Shown one piece after another: positions 54,397 to 63,964 of a stretch of 64,000 nucleotides of DNA (position 1 is the first letter of the stretch; every line of letters begins with the position of its first letter). This stretch comes from Leifsonia sp. Leaf336 (GTDB lineage: Bacteria > Actinomycetota > Actinomycetes > Actinomycetales > Microbacteriaceae), in NCBI RefSeq assembly GCF_001423695.1, contig NZ_LMOZ01000001.1, positions 816,443 through 880,442 on the forward strand, read 5' to 3'. Under the pieces are notes generated by a model. That model made no database searches. It saw only the letters and a list, made by a program, of their open reading frames with translations, and was not told the DNA's origin. Both the position numbers and the translations under genes were made by a program.

Positions 54397-54954
54397 TCAG
54401 GCCGGCCGGAATCGCAGCGCGGTCACTCCCGAGCCGAACTCCTGGCGGTCGAGGAGCTCGAGCTGGATGCGCTCGCGGAGGCCGGAGAGCAGCGTCGGGC
54501 CGTGACCGGCGACGACCGGGTGCACGACGAACACGTACTCGTCGATCAGTCCCAGATCTGCCAATGCCAGCGGAAGCGTCACCCCACCGACGTACAGGCC
54601 CTCGCCGGGCTCCTCTTTGAGCAGCTCTACGGCCCGGCCCACGTCGCCGTCGAGCAGCGCGGCGTTCCAGTCGACCGCGCTCAGCGTGGTCGAGACGACG
54701 TACTTCTTCGCCCCGTCGATGGCCTCGGCGAACGGGCGCTGCGACTCGTCCATCCATTCCGGCCACGTGCCGGAGGCCGGCCGTCGCCAGGCGGACTCCA
54801 TCATCCCGTACGTGACGCGGCCGAAGATCAGCGCGTCGGGCCGCTCCATCTCGGCCGTCCAGAAACGCATCGACTCTTCGTCGGGGGCGAGCCCCGCCTC
54901 GTGATGGACGCAACCGTCGAGTGTGACGTTGATGGCGTATCGAAGCGGTCTCAT
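54397..54954 (-). CDS. Dihydrofolate reductase-family protein (RibD C-terminal like)
   Basis: A 185-residue DHFR/RibD-C-fold reductase of the YyaP/YwjB kind: PLRYAINVTLDGCVHHEAG, LIFGRVTYGMMESAWR, KEEPGEGLYVGGVTLPLAL and DEYVFVVHPVVAGHG. It probably binds NADPH; the true substrate of this group is not known. It converges on the previous gene across a shared terminator. Confidence 0.88.
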   Translation of the reverse strand: MRPLRYAINVTLDGCVHHEAGLAPDEESMRFWTAEMERPDALIFGRVTYGMMESAWRRPASGTWPEWMDESQRPFAEAIDGAKKYVVSTTLSAVDWNAALLDGDVGRAVELLKEEPGEGLYVGGVTLPLALADLGLIDEYVFVVHPVVAGHGPTLLSGLRERIQLELLDRQEFGSGVTALRFRPA

Positions 54955-55001
54955 CGCGTTCTCTCCCTCGGTTCGCGCGGAGCGTTCCCACCGGACCGTA
55001 C

Positions 55002-55007
55002 TACGAT
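55002..55007 (+). promoter_or_regulatory. -10 box TACGAT of a leaderless start
   Basis: TACGAT followed by 6 bases and ATG 55014 of the S4 protein. Confidence 0.5.
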
Positions 55008-55013
55008 TTCGGC

Positions 55014-55241
55014 ATGACCGACTCAGCTCCGATCGAAGACGTCCCGATCGGCGGTGAGGGCATCCGCCTCGGGCAGTTCCTGAAGTTCGCGGGCCTGCTC
55101 GACTCCGGTGGGAATGTGAAAGAGGCCATCATCGACGGCTACGTCACCGTGAACGGCGAGGTCGATCGGCGGCGCGGGCGGCAGCTGCAGCTCGGCGACG
55201 TCGTCGAGTTCGAGGGTCGCAGAGTCCGCGTAGCTGCCTGA
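55014..55241 (+). CDS. S4 domain RNA-binding protein
   Basis: A 75-residue protein made of one S4 RNA-binding domain (IRLGQFLKFAGLLDSGGNVKE, GYVTVNGEVDRRRGRQLQLGD). It resembles YbcJ/RqcP-type small S4 proteins that bind rRNA or the ribosome. No other domain is present. The mRNA is probably leaderless. Confidence 0.85.
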   Translation: MTDSAPIEDVPIGGEGIRLGQFLKFAGLLDSGGNVKEAIIDGYVTVNGEVDRRRGRQLQLGDVVEFEGRRVRVAA

Positions 55242-55261
55242 GGGCCCTCAAGCCGGCCCCG

Positions 55262-55600
55262 CTAGCCGCGCTCTCCGGCCGTGAACTCGTAGGCCTCCTG
55301 AGCAAGCGCCTCCCAGATGCCGGGAGCGGTATCCGTCACCACCAGCCACTGCCGCATCGGGCTCTTCCTGCCCGCGCGGAACGGCTCCCCGGTGGAGGCG
55401 GCGATGAGCTCGTCCACCCGCTGGGCCGGCAGCTTGACGACGAAGCGCTCGCCGCTGGAGATCATGCAGAACACGGAGCCGTTCACGCGCACGGCGTCCG
55501 ATCCGAACCGGCGCGGGCCGGCGGCGATGGGCGGCGTGACGCCGGGGAGGCCGACGAACGCGGCCACGATGTCGTCGAATCTCTCGCGCACAGTCAGCAT
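55262..55600 (-). CDS. TfoX/MmcQ-YjbR-like protein
   Basis: A 112-residue protein with RERFDDIVAAFVGLPGV, FGSDAVRVNGSVFCMIS, ERFVVKLPAQRVDELI and KSPMRQWLVV, a pattern shared by TfoX N-terminal and MmcQ/YjbR-like DNA-binding-fold proteins. Function unknown. The ATG at 55600 lies 2 bases after the SixA stop, so the two are probably one unit. Confidence 0.6.
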   Translation of the reverse strand: MLTVRERFDDIVAAFVGLPGVTPPIAAGPRRFGSDAVRVNGSVFCMISSGERFVVKLPAQRVDELIAASTGEPFRAGRKSPMRQWLVVTDTAPGIWEALAQEAYEFTAGERG

Positions 55601-55602
55601 GA

Positions 55603-56103
55603 TCAGCCCAGGCCGTGGCCGTCGGCGCGCCCGACCGCACGGAGTGTCGCGGTCGCCGCATCGAGTTCGGGCCACGGCCCGGAGACGCAGAACTCCGCGA
55701 TGCCGGAGGTGCGCATGATCACGTCCTGGCCGGCCAGATGCGAGGCCAGCACCTCCATTCCGGGGTTGTGGCCGACCAGGACGACCGTCCCAACATCCTC
55801 CGGCACCTCGCGCACGACATCCAGGAGCCGATCGGCGGAAGCCGCGTACACGCGGTCGTCGAGACGCGCGGGCGGCGCAGTCGCGAGCTCGGCGGACACC
55901 AGCTCCCACGTCTCGCGTGCACGCTGCGCGGGCGAGACGATCGCCAGGTCGACCGGGCCGGAGCGACCCGCGAGCCATCGTCCGGCGAGCGGAGCCTGGC
56001 CCCGGCCACGCTCGGCCAGTGGACGGTCGATGTCCACCACGAACTCGGTCCAGTCGGACTTCGCGTGGCGCAGCAGGATGAGCGTGCGTTCGGTGTTCGT
56101 CAC
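55603..56103 (-). CDS. sixA: SixA-like histidine phosphatase
   Basis: A 166-residue histidine phosphatase with the RHG motif as LLRHAKSDW (His13), RPLAERGRGQAP, ARETWELVSAEL and the second histidine in VVLVGHNPGMEVLA. SixA-type enzymes dephosphorylate phosphohistidine in signalling proteins or small molecules. I use GTG 56103, where homology starts; an upstream frame extension is open. Confidence 0.87.
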   Translation of the reverse strand: MTNTERTLILLRHAKSDWTEFVVDIDRPLAERGRGQAPLAGRWLAGRSGPVDLAIVSPAQRARETWELVSAELATAPPARLDDRVYAASADRLLDVVREVPEDVGTVVLVGHNPGMEVLASHLAGQDVIMRTSGIAEFCVSGPWPELDAATATLRAVGRADGHGLG

Positions 56104-56134
56104 CCTGCCAGTGTGGCGCACCACCCGTCGCGCG

Positions 56135-57331
56135 TCACTCGTGTTCCGGCAGGAGCGGCGCCGACAGGCCCGGGTCGCGGCCGAGGTGCGCGGCTCGGGA
56201 GACCGATGCTGCTCCGAAGCGGTCGCGGACGGCGTCGAGCACGGTGTCGAGGCGGGCCCCGTCCTCCCAGTCGATCGGGAGCTCGGGCTGGAAGCTGTCG
56301 GCGCGACCCAGCTGCGAGAGCGAGAGGCCGATGAGGGTTATGCCGCGTTCCGCGATCTCTGCCTGCGCGGCGACGAGCAGAGTCCGGGCGACGGAGAGCA
56401 GTGCGGAGGTGCGGTCCGACGGGAAGGGAAGGGTGCGCGAGCGGGTGGCTCTGGCGAAGTCGCCGAAGCGCAGCCGCAGCACGATCGTGCGGCAGGTGCG
56501 GTCGCGGTCGCGGAGCCGGCGGGCGAGACGGTCGACGATCTGGGTGAGGATGAGGTCGAGTTCTTCGGGGGAGCGCGGGTGGTTTCCGAGCGCGCGCTGC
56601 GAGCCGATGGAGCCGCGGCGTTTGGTGGTATCGACCGGACGCGGATCCCGCAGCCGCGCCAGCGCGTGCAGGTGCGCGCCGGCCGCCCGGCCGAGCAGCC
56701 TCTCGGCCGTCGCCTCCTCGAGCTCGGCGAGCTGACCGACGGTGCGGATACCGAGCCGATGCAGCTTCTCGGCGGTGACGGCGCCCACGCCCCACAGCCG
56801 TTCCACCGGAAGCGGGAGCAGGAACTCCTGTTCACGGTCGGGTTCGACGACGAGCAGCCCGTCGGGCTTGCTCACCGCGCTCGCGACCTTGGCGAGGAAC
56901 TTGGTCCGGGCGATCCCGACCGAGATCGGAAGGCCGACCTCCTGGCGGACCCGCTCGCGCAGCCGCGCGGCGATCTGCTCGGGCGTGCCCGCGAGGCGCC
57001 GGAGGCCGCCGACCTCCAGGAACGCCTCGTCGATGGACAGCCCCTCCACGAGCGGGGTCGTGTCGCGGAAGATGGCGAACACGTCCTTGCTGGCTGCGGA
57101 GTAGGCCTCCATGCGCGGCGGGACGATCACGGCGTCCGGGCACAGGTCGCGCGCCTGCCGGGCGCCCATCGCGGTGCGCACGCCGCGCGCCTTCGCCTCA
57201 TAGCTCGCGGCGAGCACGACGCCGCCGCCGACGATGACGGGCCGCCCGAGCAGCCCCGGAGTGTCGCGCTGCTCGACCGAGGCGTAGAAGGCGTCCAGGT
57301 CCGCGTGCAGCACGGTCGCTTCGCCCCGCAT
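56135..57331 (-). CDS. dinB: DNA polymerase IV
   Basis: A 398-residue Y-family polymerase: VLHADLDAFYASVEQRD with the first metal-binding aspartate, YEAKARGVRTAMGARQA, catalytic SIDEAFLEV, SVGIARTKFLAKVAS, a helix-hairpin-helix (LWGVGAVTAEKLHRLGI) and a little-finger domain. It copies past damaged bases with low fidelity. GGAGG precedes ATG 57331. The C-terminus shows no clear beta-clamp motif, though this was judged by eye. Confidence 0.93.
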   Translation of the reverse strand: MRGEATVLHADLDAFYASVEQRDTPGLLGRPVIVGGGVVLAASYEAKARGVRTAMGARQARDLCPDAVIVPPRMEAYSAASKDVFAIFRDTTPLVEGLSIDEAFLEVGGLRRLAGTPEQIAARLRERVRQEVGLPISVGIARTKFLAKVASAVSKPDGLLVVEPDREQEFLLPLPVERLWGVGAVTAEKLHRLGIRTVGQLAELEEATAERLLGRAAGAHLHALARLRDPRPVDTTKRRGSIGSQRALGNHPRSPEELDLILTQIVDRLARRLRDRDRTCRTIVLRLRFGDFARATRSRTLPFPSDRTSALLSVARTLLVAAQAEIAERGITLIGLSLSQLGRADSFQPELPIDWEDGARLDTVLDAVRDRFGAASVSRAAHLGRDPGLSAPLLPEHE

Positions 57332-57439
57332 GCCCGTCCTCCGATCGATCCCGCGTCGAGAGAATGGTCGCATCGACCGCGGACACCGGTCGGCGTGCGA
57401 TCGCTCAGATCACAGCCGTAGGAGGGATCGGGCCGTCGA

Positions 57440-58312
57440 TCAACTCGCGGGCGAGTCGAGCACCTCCCGCAGCCGCTGAGCGAACTCCTTCGCCTTGCCG
57501 GGGTACGGGGAGTCCTCCGCGGCGAAGCCGCCGTGGTGGCTCGGGAACACGACCGCCTCCGTTCCGAGCAGCTCGGCGACGGCGGCGGAGGCGCGACCGG
57601 TGAAGATGCCCTCCGACTCCTCGCCCACCGCGACGACGATGCGGGTGGGCGCGGCCGCGAGAGCCTCGATGTCCGGGCGATAGGAGGTCACCGCGGAGGA
57701 GTGCTCCGAGAGCAGCGGATCGTCGCGCGAGCCGTCGTCGCCGGCCGGCATCCCGAACATCGCGGGGTCGGGTGCCGGGCGCGCGAAGTAGTCGTCGGTG
57801 AACTCCCCGCGCCACGACGTCATCCCGATGAACGCCGCCATCCCGGCGCCGAAACCGCCGGTGTCGTACGTCTCGTGCACCGCCGCCAGCGCGCGCTCGG
57901 CGGCCACGGCGTCGGGCAGCACGCCGGGGAGCGGCGGCTCGTGCGCGACGAGGACCCGCACATCGCCCGGGTGCGCGGCCACCAACGCCAACGCTGTCAC
58001 CGCTCCGCCGCTGCTGGCGAACAGGTCGACCGGTCCGACGCCCAGCGTCTCGATGACCGCGTGCACGTCCTCGGCCTGCGTGGTCGGCGTGTTGGTCACC
58101 TCCCCATCGCTGCGGGTGCTCCGCCCCAGACCGCGCGGGTCGTAGGTGACCACAACACGATCGGGGAGGTACGACGCAAGGGCGCGGAAGCCGCTCGCGT
58201 CCATCGGCTGGCCGATCATGACGAGCACGGGATGCTCGCCCGAGCCGTTCTCCGCCTCAGCGACGTCGTAGACGATCTCTGCGCCGTCCGTGCTCAAGGT
58301 GTGCGTTTGCAT
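57440..58312 (-). CDS. Alpha/beta hydrolase
   Basis: A 290-residue alpha/beta-hydrolase-fold protein. The oxyanion/HG-like segment is VMIGQPMDASGF, the nucleophile serine sits in DLFASSGGAVTAL (a less usual SSGG elbow), and a late histidine in PSHHGGFAAED completes the triad; YDPRGLGRS is present. The substrate is unknown. ATG 58312 starts the conserved part. Confidence 0.85.
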   Translation of the reverse strand: MQTHTLSTDGAEIVYDVAEAENGSGEHPVLVMIGQPMDASGFRALASYLPDRVVVTYDPRGLGRSTRSDGEVTNTPTTQAEDVHAVIETLGVGPVDLFASSGGAVTALALVAAHPGDVRVLVAHEPPLPGVLPDAVAAERALAAVHETYDTGGFGAGMAAFIGMTSWRGEFTDDYFARPAPDPAMFGMPAGDDGSRDDPLLSEHSSAVTSYRPDIEALAAAPTRIVVAVGEESEGIFTGRASAAVAELLGTEAVVFPSHHGGFAAEDSPYPGKAKEFAQRLREVLDSPAS

Positions 58313-58525
58313 GTCCGACCCCGTCTCCGTCAACGATCGATTCCCGCGATGGATGTTACGCGCTCGGGCGCAGGAATGGTGCGGCGCGACCAAACCTCCG
58401 GGTACGTCGACGGCGCCGGTCGCAACGTGTCGGTGCAGTAGACGACTCGGTCTTGACAATCTCTCAGTTAAGCGAGGAGATTGGTGCTGATCCTCAGGTG
58501 GCCCCACGAATGACGGGAGGGCGCC

Positions 58526-58837
58526 ATGGCCGACCGAATAATCGCCGTCGACATCGGAGACGACGTGAAGATCGCCGTGGCCGCGGAGCAGCGAGGTCCA
58601 CAGCTTGTCGCCGACAAGGACATCACGGCACGCTTGAGCTCGGTGACGGATTCCATCGAAGTCGTGGCCAAAGCAGCTCTGGACGCGGTGAAGAAGGCGC
58701 TACCCGATAAGGCAACGGTCGAACTCAGCTTCGGCCTGGCGATCGAGGAGGGCAAGCTGCTTGCGCTTCTCGGTAAGGGCAAAGCGGAGGCTTCGATCAC
58801 GGTAACCCTGGAGTGGTCGCGGACCGAAGTCGCCTGA
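58526..58837 (+). CDS. Trypco1 (CU044_2847 family) protein
   Basis: A 103-residue protein consisting of one Trypsin-co-occurring domain: IIAVDIGDDVKIAVAAE, SSVTDSIEVVAKAALDAVKKALP and ATVELSFGLAIEEGKLLALLGKGKAEASITVTLEW. GGGAGG lies 6 bases before the ATG and a TTGACA -35 box at 58453-58458. It is one base from the protease gene. Such domains accompany trypsin-like proteases in predicted conflict systems, perhaps as regulators or adaptors. Confidence 0.88.
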   Translation: MADRIIAVDIGDDVKIAVAAEQRGPQLVADKDITARLSSVTDSIEVVAKAALDAVKKALPDKATVELSFGLAIEEGKLLALLGKGKAEASITVTLEWSRTEVA

Positions 58838-58838
58838 G

Positions 58839-60761
58839 ATGGCCCTACCCGAGTCGTCGTTGAACGCGATCCTCCACCTGCTGAAGACGGACAGCATGGT
58901 CGCGTTGACCGGCGCCAACGGAGAACGAGGCAGCGGCTTCTTCATCGACCGCGACCTGGTGCTCACGTGCGCTCACGTCGTCGGCGCGGGTGCCGGTGAA
59001 ACAGTCGGCGTTCACTTGGCCGGCGACGTAGAACGCGAGGGTGTGGTCGAGGAGTACCTCCCCGGGAACGAACTCGATCTTGCGCTGGTGAGGGTTCGGC
59101 GCCAGGAGGGGGACCCGTCGCCGAGTGCGGTGGTGTTGGCGCGATTCGTGCAAGATGACACCGACTATTACGCCGTCGGCTTTCCGCGGGTAGCCCTGTC
59201 CGGCGAGCATGGACTGCAACACTTCCGGTTGCGCGTGAACGCCTCGCTCGGGGCGGATCGAGTCACGCCGCGCTCGCTCGTTCTCCAGAGCGGTGGTCCG
59301 ACTGTGCCGCCGGGGCTCAGCGGAGGGGCCCTCCTGAGCCCGCAGAGCGGAGCCGTGGTCGGGATCGTCCAGTCGTCGAATGACACCGAGGGCGACGCGG
59401 GCGGCGGCGCGATCCCGCTCAACCGCGCTGCTCAGCATCTCGACGCGGTCAGGAAACTCATCGAACGACCGCCTCTGGCGGCGCGCGCCTGGCGGGATGC
59501 CCTCGGCGACGATGCGTGGCGACAGCTCGGCTTCGACATGGAGTGGCAGTCCCAAGTCGACATCATGATCTCCGGAACGGTGGAGAAATGGACGATTCGT
59601 CTGGAGCCCGACGGCGGCCCCGCGTTCACTCTCACCGGACAGGGTCTCCCTAGTCAGGTGGCCCGCGCCCTGTTTCATTGGGCGCAGCGACGTCGCGTTC
59701 ACGACGCCGAAGACGTCGGTCTGCTCGGCGGTCTGCTCGGTGGGGCGCTGCTGCCGGAGCACCTGGTGGATCACGTCACGCAGGCAGCCGCGAGTGATCG
59801 TCTCTTCATCCGGCTGGTCTTCGAGGAGCGCACCGAACTCTTCGACGTGCCGTGGGAGTTCGTGCGCATGCAGTACAGCGGTGGCGAGCGTGCCCTTGCT
59901 TTGCACCCATCGACACGTCTTTCGCGGGTGGCACCGCGACGCGAAACCCCCGTCGGCGGCGTCGATCTCGAGCCGCGACCCGGCCCGGCCCGAGTGCTCG
60001 GCATCGTGATGCAGCCGGAGGAGTGGCTGAGCCAGATGCCGCGGATCGTCGATGCCAGTGATGAGCTGCCGTGGCCGACGAGCAGTGCGCTGCGCGACGA
60101 GCTGAGGAAGGCAATCGACGCTCCCGGTGTCATGGCCGCGACGATGCTGGATCTCGAGCCGACGCAGACGATGATCGCAGAGACGATCGCGGAACTCGAT
60201 GCAGACGGACGGCTCCCGGTGGAGGTTGTCCATTACGTCGGTTTCGGCGAGTTCGACAAAGAACCGAAGTACGCGCTCTTGGAGGGTCTGAACGGGTTCG
60301 TGAGGTGGCGACCGCTCAGCCACCTCTTCGACTCCGCGGCCGAAGCGGGGGCCAGATTGCTGGTCGCGGAGTTCCTCTCGCCGCGCCCAGGCAGAGAACC
60401 CGCACCTGTTCAGCCGCAGGCGTTCCTCGATGCGCTGCGCGGCTCCATCGATGCCGTCGTGTTCACGACGTCTCCTGTGCATCCGCGTGAGGCGATCGCG
60501 TTCAACAAGAAGCTGTACTCCGAGCTTCGTGGTGGGAGGACCATCGAGGAGGCGGTGCAGGCCGCCCGCGCCGAGATCGGGGACAGGGAGCGACCTCTCG
60601 AGGAGGACCGTGCGAGCTTCGGCTGGTTCGGCCTGCTGACCGGGCCGAACTCAGGCCTTCGATTGCTCGAGCCGTCGGGCCTGCGCGGTGACAGGACGCC
60701 TGGGGAACGAGGAGGGCCGACGTCTCCGCAACCCGATCGCGTCGGCGCTGGAGGTGTGTGA
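58839..60761 (+). CDS. Trypsin-like serine protease fused to a degenerate CHAT domain
   Basis: A 640-residue protein. Residues 15-205 are a trypsin-like protease with a complete triad: His46 (LTCAHVVG), Asp80 (NELDLALVRV), Ser161 (PPGLSGGALL). After a linker, about residues 300-630 are a CHAT-like caspase fold (LFDVPWEFVRMQ ... FTTSPVHPREAIAFNKKLYSELRGGRTIEEAVQ). The CHAT His position reads HYVGFGEFD instead of HxxGHG, and the cysteine strand reads LLVAEFLS, so this half is probably catalytically dead. The stop overlaps the next GTG (GTGA). Confidence 0.85.
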   Translation: MALPESSLNAILHLLKTDSMVALTGANGERGSGFFIDRDLVLTCAHVVGAGAGETVGVHLAGDVEREGVVEEYLPGNELDLALVRVRRQEGDPSPSAVVLARFVQDDTDYYAVGFPRVALSGEHGLQHFRLRVNASLGADRVTPRSLVLQSGGPTVPPGLSGGALLSPQSGAVVGIVQSSNDTEGDAGGGAIPLNRAAQHLDAVRKLIERPPLAARAWRDALGDDAWRQLGFDMEWQSQVDIMISGTVEKWTIRLEPDGGPAFTLTGQGLPSQVARALFHWAQRRRVHDAEDVGLLGGLLGGALLPEHLVDHVTQAAASDRLFIRLVFEERTELFDVPWEFVRMQYSGGERALALHPSTRLSRVAPRRETPVGGVDLEPRPGPARVLGIVMQPEEWLSQMPRIVDASDELPWPTSSALRDELRKAIDAPGVMAATMLDLEPTQTMIAETIAELDADGRLPVEVVHYVGFGEFDKEPKYALLEGLNGFVRWRPLSHLFDSAAEAGARLLVAEFLSPRPGREPAPVQPQAFLDALRGSIDAVVFTTSPVHPREAIAFNKKLYSELRGGRTIEEAVQAARAEIGDRERPLEEDRASFGWFGLLTGPNSGLRLLEPSGLRGDRTPGERGGPTSPQPDRVGAGGV

Positions 60762-63700
60762 CCGTGGGTGAGCTCGACGATCTCGTCAACACGGTCGAAG
60801 TCGAACTCGCCAACGACCTCGACGTGGCCAGGTGGCTCGTCCCATTGCGAGAGCAGATTCAGCGCGCGAGACGACCAGGCGCCCCTGCGGAATTGTCCAG
60901 CGGACCTCTGCGCCAGTCCCACCGGGCCCTCGAGGCAGCGTCCGAACGCCTCAGCCGCTTCGAACGGCAACTCGAACACGTCGTCGAGCTGCTGCCGGTG
61001 CTCGCGGGCGAGTGGCCCGAACGGGAGCGCCAGTTCGACGAGGCCTTCGCGACCGACCTGAAGACCGGAGTCGGTTTGTGGCTCTCGGATTGGTGGCTGG
61101 CCGTAGGGCTCGGCCGGCTTGACGCCATGGACAGATTGGTCCATCAGCTCGGCCGGACCCCCGGGGCAGGCTTTCTCAGGGACCATGCCGAGGTCATCCG
61201 CTCAGGCCTGGCATCCAGGAATTGGGAGTTCGTAGCGATGGAACTCGAGCGCGTCCTCGACGATCGCGCGCTCGACGGCGAGACCCGGCTCGACGACAGA
61301 GCGCGCGCGCGCCTTGAGGCGTTGGCGGCACGCATGCGGCTGCTCCAGTTCGAGGCAGGTGGCGCGAGCGCGGAGGCTGACCGGAACGTCGGATCGGTCG
61401 ACCCCTCTCCGCATCTGGAGAGAGCTTCGGGCTTCGGGTTCCATGCGACGGCGCTCGCTCTCGAGGCTCGGTGGCATCGAGTTCGAGGCAGGGCCGAAGA
61501 GTCGAAGAACCTGCTGTCCGGTGCGCGCCAAGCAGAACCGCTCAACCTCGACGTCATCTCGGAGCTCATCGTGGAGGACCGAAGCGGTGGCGATCGTGAT
61601 CGAGCCGAGCGTGGGGCCGCACGCGCGATAGCGGCGATCCCGTTGCTCACCGAAGTGGAACCCCGCATCGATGCTCTTTTCTACGCCGCGCCCGTGGAAT
61701 TGTGGATCGCTGCGGCGCAGCGGGCGGTCGACGAGCGCGCGTTCGATATTTTCGATCGATTGCACGATCGAGCTCTATCGGTGACCGAGTGGGACGACAG
61801 CCGGAGCAGGGCACGCATCGCAGAGGCGAGTGTCGCTGCGGCATCCGCGCGGGATGCGTCCGTGGAGGAACGCGTCGAGACGCTGATCGAGGCAGGCTCC
61901 AATCGGTTGTGGGGCGGCGATGCGGAACAGGCGATCCCCCATCTCCGGCGCGCGTTCGAACTTGCGCCCGAATCGGTCGCGGGACTCTTTCTGGCCGACA
62001 GTTTGGTCGTGAGTTCCGATCCGCTGCCGCTCAGCGCCGCACGAGGACGTCTTCACGAGGCCCTCGACGCGCTGGAGCGGGCGCGAAAGCGGCGAGGCAT
62101 CACCGACGACGACGCCTGGAGCTTCGCTACGGAGGCCCTTGCTCTGCAGCCACTGATCAACGAGCTCGGTGTCGAAGGGGACAGACATGGCTGGCCGGCA
62201 CTGCTCGCCGCCTGCCGCGCCGTTGCGCACGACCTCGCGAATGCTTCCCGGTGGCGTGTCCTCTCCGATGCGCTTTCGGCTCTACGGGCCGACGCTCTCT
62301 CACTCGAGGTCGCCCAATACATCGTCTCGACGTTCGGTGACACGCTCCAGTGGCGGCTGCTCCTCGCGACTCGGCAGGCCTTGGCGGGCGATCCGATCGC
62401 GGCGCTGCAGACGACGGAATCGCTGGACAGCGAGGGCAATGCGGAGGTGGCTGACTTCATCCAATCGTGGCGCGCCGTGTGCAAGCTGCGGACCAAGGAA
62501 CCGCTCGAGGCCGTCCGGATATTGCGCACCCTCAACGCGAACCCCGAGTGGACGTGGGTGACCGAGACACTGGTGTCGTCGCTGATCCTCACCGGCCGTC
62601 TGCCGGAGGCCCTGGCGGAGCTTCCATCGCTCGAACGGCACTGTGCGGACCGGATGGACCAGCGTTCGACGCTGGTCTCACTCGGATGGGTCCGAGTCCT
62701 CCAGGGTAGGTTCCGCGAAGCGGAGCAGCTCTGTGCCGACCTCCCCGATCGGTCAGATGAGAGCGGGCTGGTCTCGGGCGCAGCGCTGGTGCTCCAGGGG
62801 CGGCACGAGGAGGGCGTCGCCCGGTTGGCAATATGGATCCGGGAGGGCGCGGGAAGGATAGAGCTGTCCGATTTTCCCGTTCTGACTGCACCGGAACTCC
62901 GTGTGCTCGCCGTCGCGCAAGGGTTCGAGTTTCCCCGACTGGACGAGTTGTCGGCCTTGGCCGAGGCGCGATTCCAGGACCTGGCAGTGCGGACGTATCC
63001 GGCACAGACTCGACGGGTCGGACATTTCGTCGCGGACGACGGGGACCCCGTCGCCGACCTCGCCCTCGGGATGTGCGACGCCCTGATGCGCGTAGCGCGC
63101 GGGGAGGCCTCCACAGCGGAGGCAAGCCTTGCTCCCCTGGCGGACGATGAGGCCGTGCTCACACTTCAGCGTGCGCTGCGCGAGACTGTTGCGCCGGGTG
63201 TGGAGGCCGTCGAGGTCATCGAAGCCGACGGCGTGAACGCGCCCGAAGAGTCCGTAGGCGCGGACACCGACGAGGACTGGTCTGCTCGAGCCGAACAGGT
63301 GGTCAGCCTGGTCGACGGGGGGCATATGGACGAGGCTCGAGAGGTCCTGAGGTCATTCCTGAACCGCGACCCCGAGCGGGCCGCCCACGACCTGGCCACG
63401 GCTTCCGAATCGAACTACGAGACCTACGCGCACATCACCGACCTCTCGCGCGACATCGCGTCCGACTCGGACGAACCCGCAGCCGCCGCGATGTGGGAGC
63501 AGCTCCGCCGGTGGACGACGCTTCGCCTGTTCCTGCCTCCGTCGTGGTTCGCGGACGACGACGATCCGGTCGCCACGAACGCCCTTTTCACGCGCTACCT
63601 CCCGGAAGCGCGGGCTCGCATGACGAGTCTGCCCCCCGTCAAGGTCACAGTCCACGAGGACCTGGAACCGTCCGGATACGCCGTCGTCATGGGGACGGAG

Positions 63701-63964
63701 CTCCTCGAGCACCAGAACCTTCCGCTCGGGCGGCGGTTCGCGCCCGAAGGGTCGCAGCCGCTGTTCGAGGCCGGGGACGAGGCTCCGTGGACAGAAGTGC
63801 TGCCCTCGATCGTGGCGGTACCCGACATACCGCTGAACGGACTCGGTGAACTGGCCTCGTCGTCGGCGGAGGAAGTCATCCTCCGGCGCGCTGAGGAGAT
63901 GTATCGACGCTGGTCGGACGCGCTCGATGCCGACCGTGACGAGGGAGCCGGATCGACGGCGTGA
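60758..63964 (+). CDS. Large helical repeat (TPR-like) protein
   Basis: A 1068-residue, mostly helical protein with repeated pairs of helices resembling TPR units (for example EQAIPHLRRAFELAPESVAGLF and RLPEALAELPSLERHC). A distinct ~150-residue C-terminal part ends EEVILRRAEEMYRRWSDAL. No enzyme motif is seen. GTG 60758 overlaps the protease stop and follows GGAGG, so it is coupled to the protease. It is probably a scaffold or sensor for the Trypco1/trypsin-CHAT system. Confidence 0.75.
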   Translation: MTVGELDDLVNTVEVELANDLDVARWLVPLREQIQRARRPGAPAELSSGPLRQSHRALEAASERLSRFERQLEHVVELLPVLAGEWPERERQFDEAFATDLKTGVGLWLSDWWLAVGLGRLDAMDRLVHQLGRTPGAGFLRDHAEVIRSGLASRNWEFVAMELERVLDDRALDGETRLDDRARARLEALAARMRLLQFEAGGASAEADRNVGSVDPSPHLERASGFGFHATALALEARWHRVRGRAEESKNLLSGARQAEPLNLDVISELIVEDRSGGDRDRAERGAARAIAAIPLLTEVEPRIDALFYAAPVELWIAAAQRAVDERAFDIFDRLHDRALSVTEWDDSRSRARIAEASVAAASARDASVEERVETLIEAGSNRLWGGDAEQAIPHLRRAFELAPESVAGLFLADSLVVSSDPLPLSAARGRLHEALDALERARKRRGITDDDAWSFATEALALQPLINELGVEGDRHGWPALLAACRAVAHDLANASRWRVLSDALSALRADALSLEVAQYIVSTFGDTLQWRLLLATRQALAGDPIAALQTTESLDSEGNAEVADFIQSWRAVCKLRTKEPLEAVRILRTLNANPEWTWVTETLVSSLILTGRLPEALAELPSLERHCADRMDQRSTLVSLGWVRVLQGRFREAEQLCADLPDRSDESGLVSGAALVLQGRHEEGVARLAIWIREGAGRIELSDFPVLTAPELRVLAVAQGFEFPRLDELSALAEARFQDLAVRTYPAQTRRVGHFVADDGDPVADLALGMCDALMRVARGEASTAEASLAPLADDEAVLTLQRALRETVAPGVEAVEVIEADGVNAPEESVGADTDEDWSARAEQVVSLVDGGHMDEAREVLRSFLNRDPERAAHDLATASESNYETYAHITDLSRDIASDSDEPAAAAMWEQLRRWTTLRLFLPPSWFADDDDPVATNALFTRYLPEARARMTSLPPVKVTVHEDLEPSGYAVVMGTELLEHQNLPLGRRFAPEGSQPLFEAGDEAPWTEVLPSIVAVPDIPLNGLGELASSSAEEVILRRAEEMYRRWSDALDADRDEGAGSTA

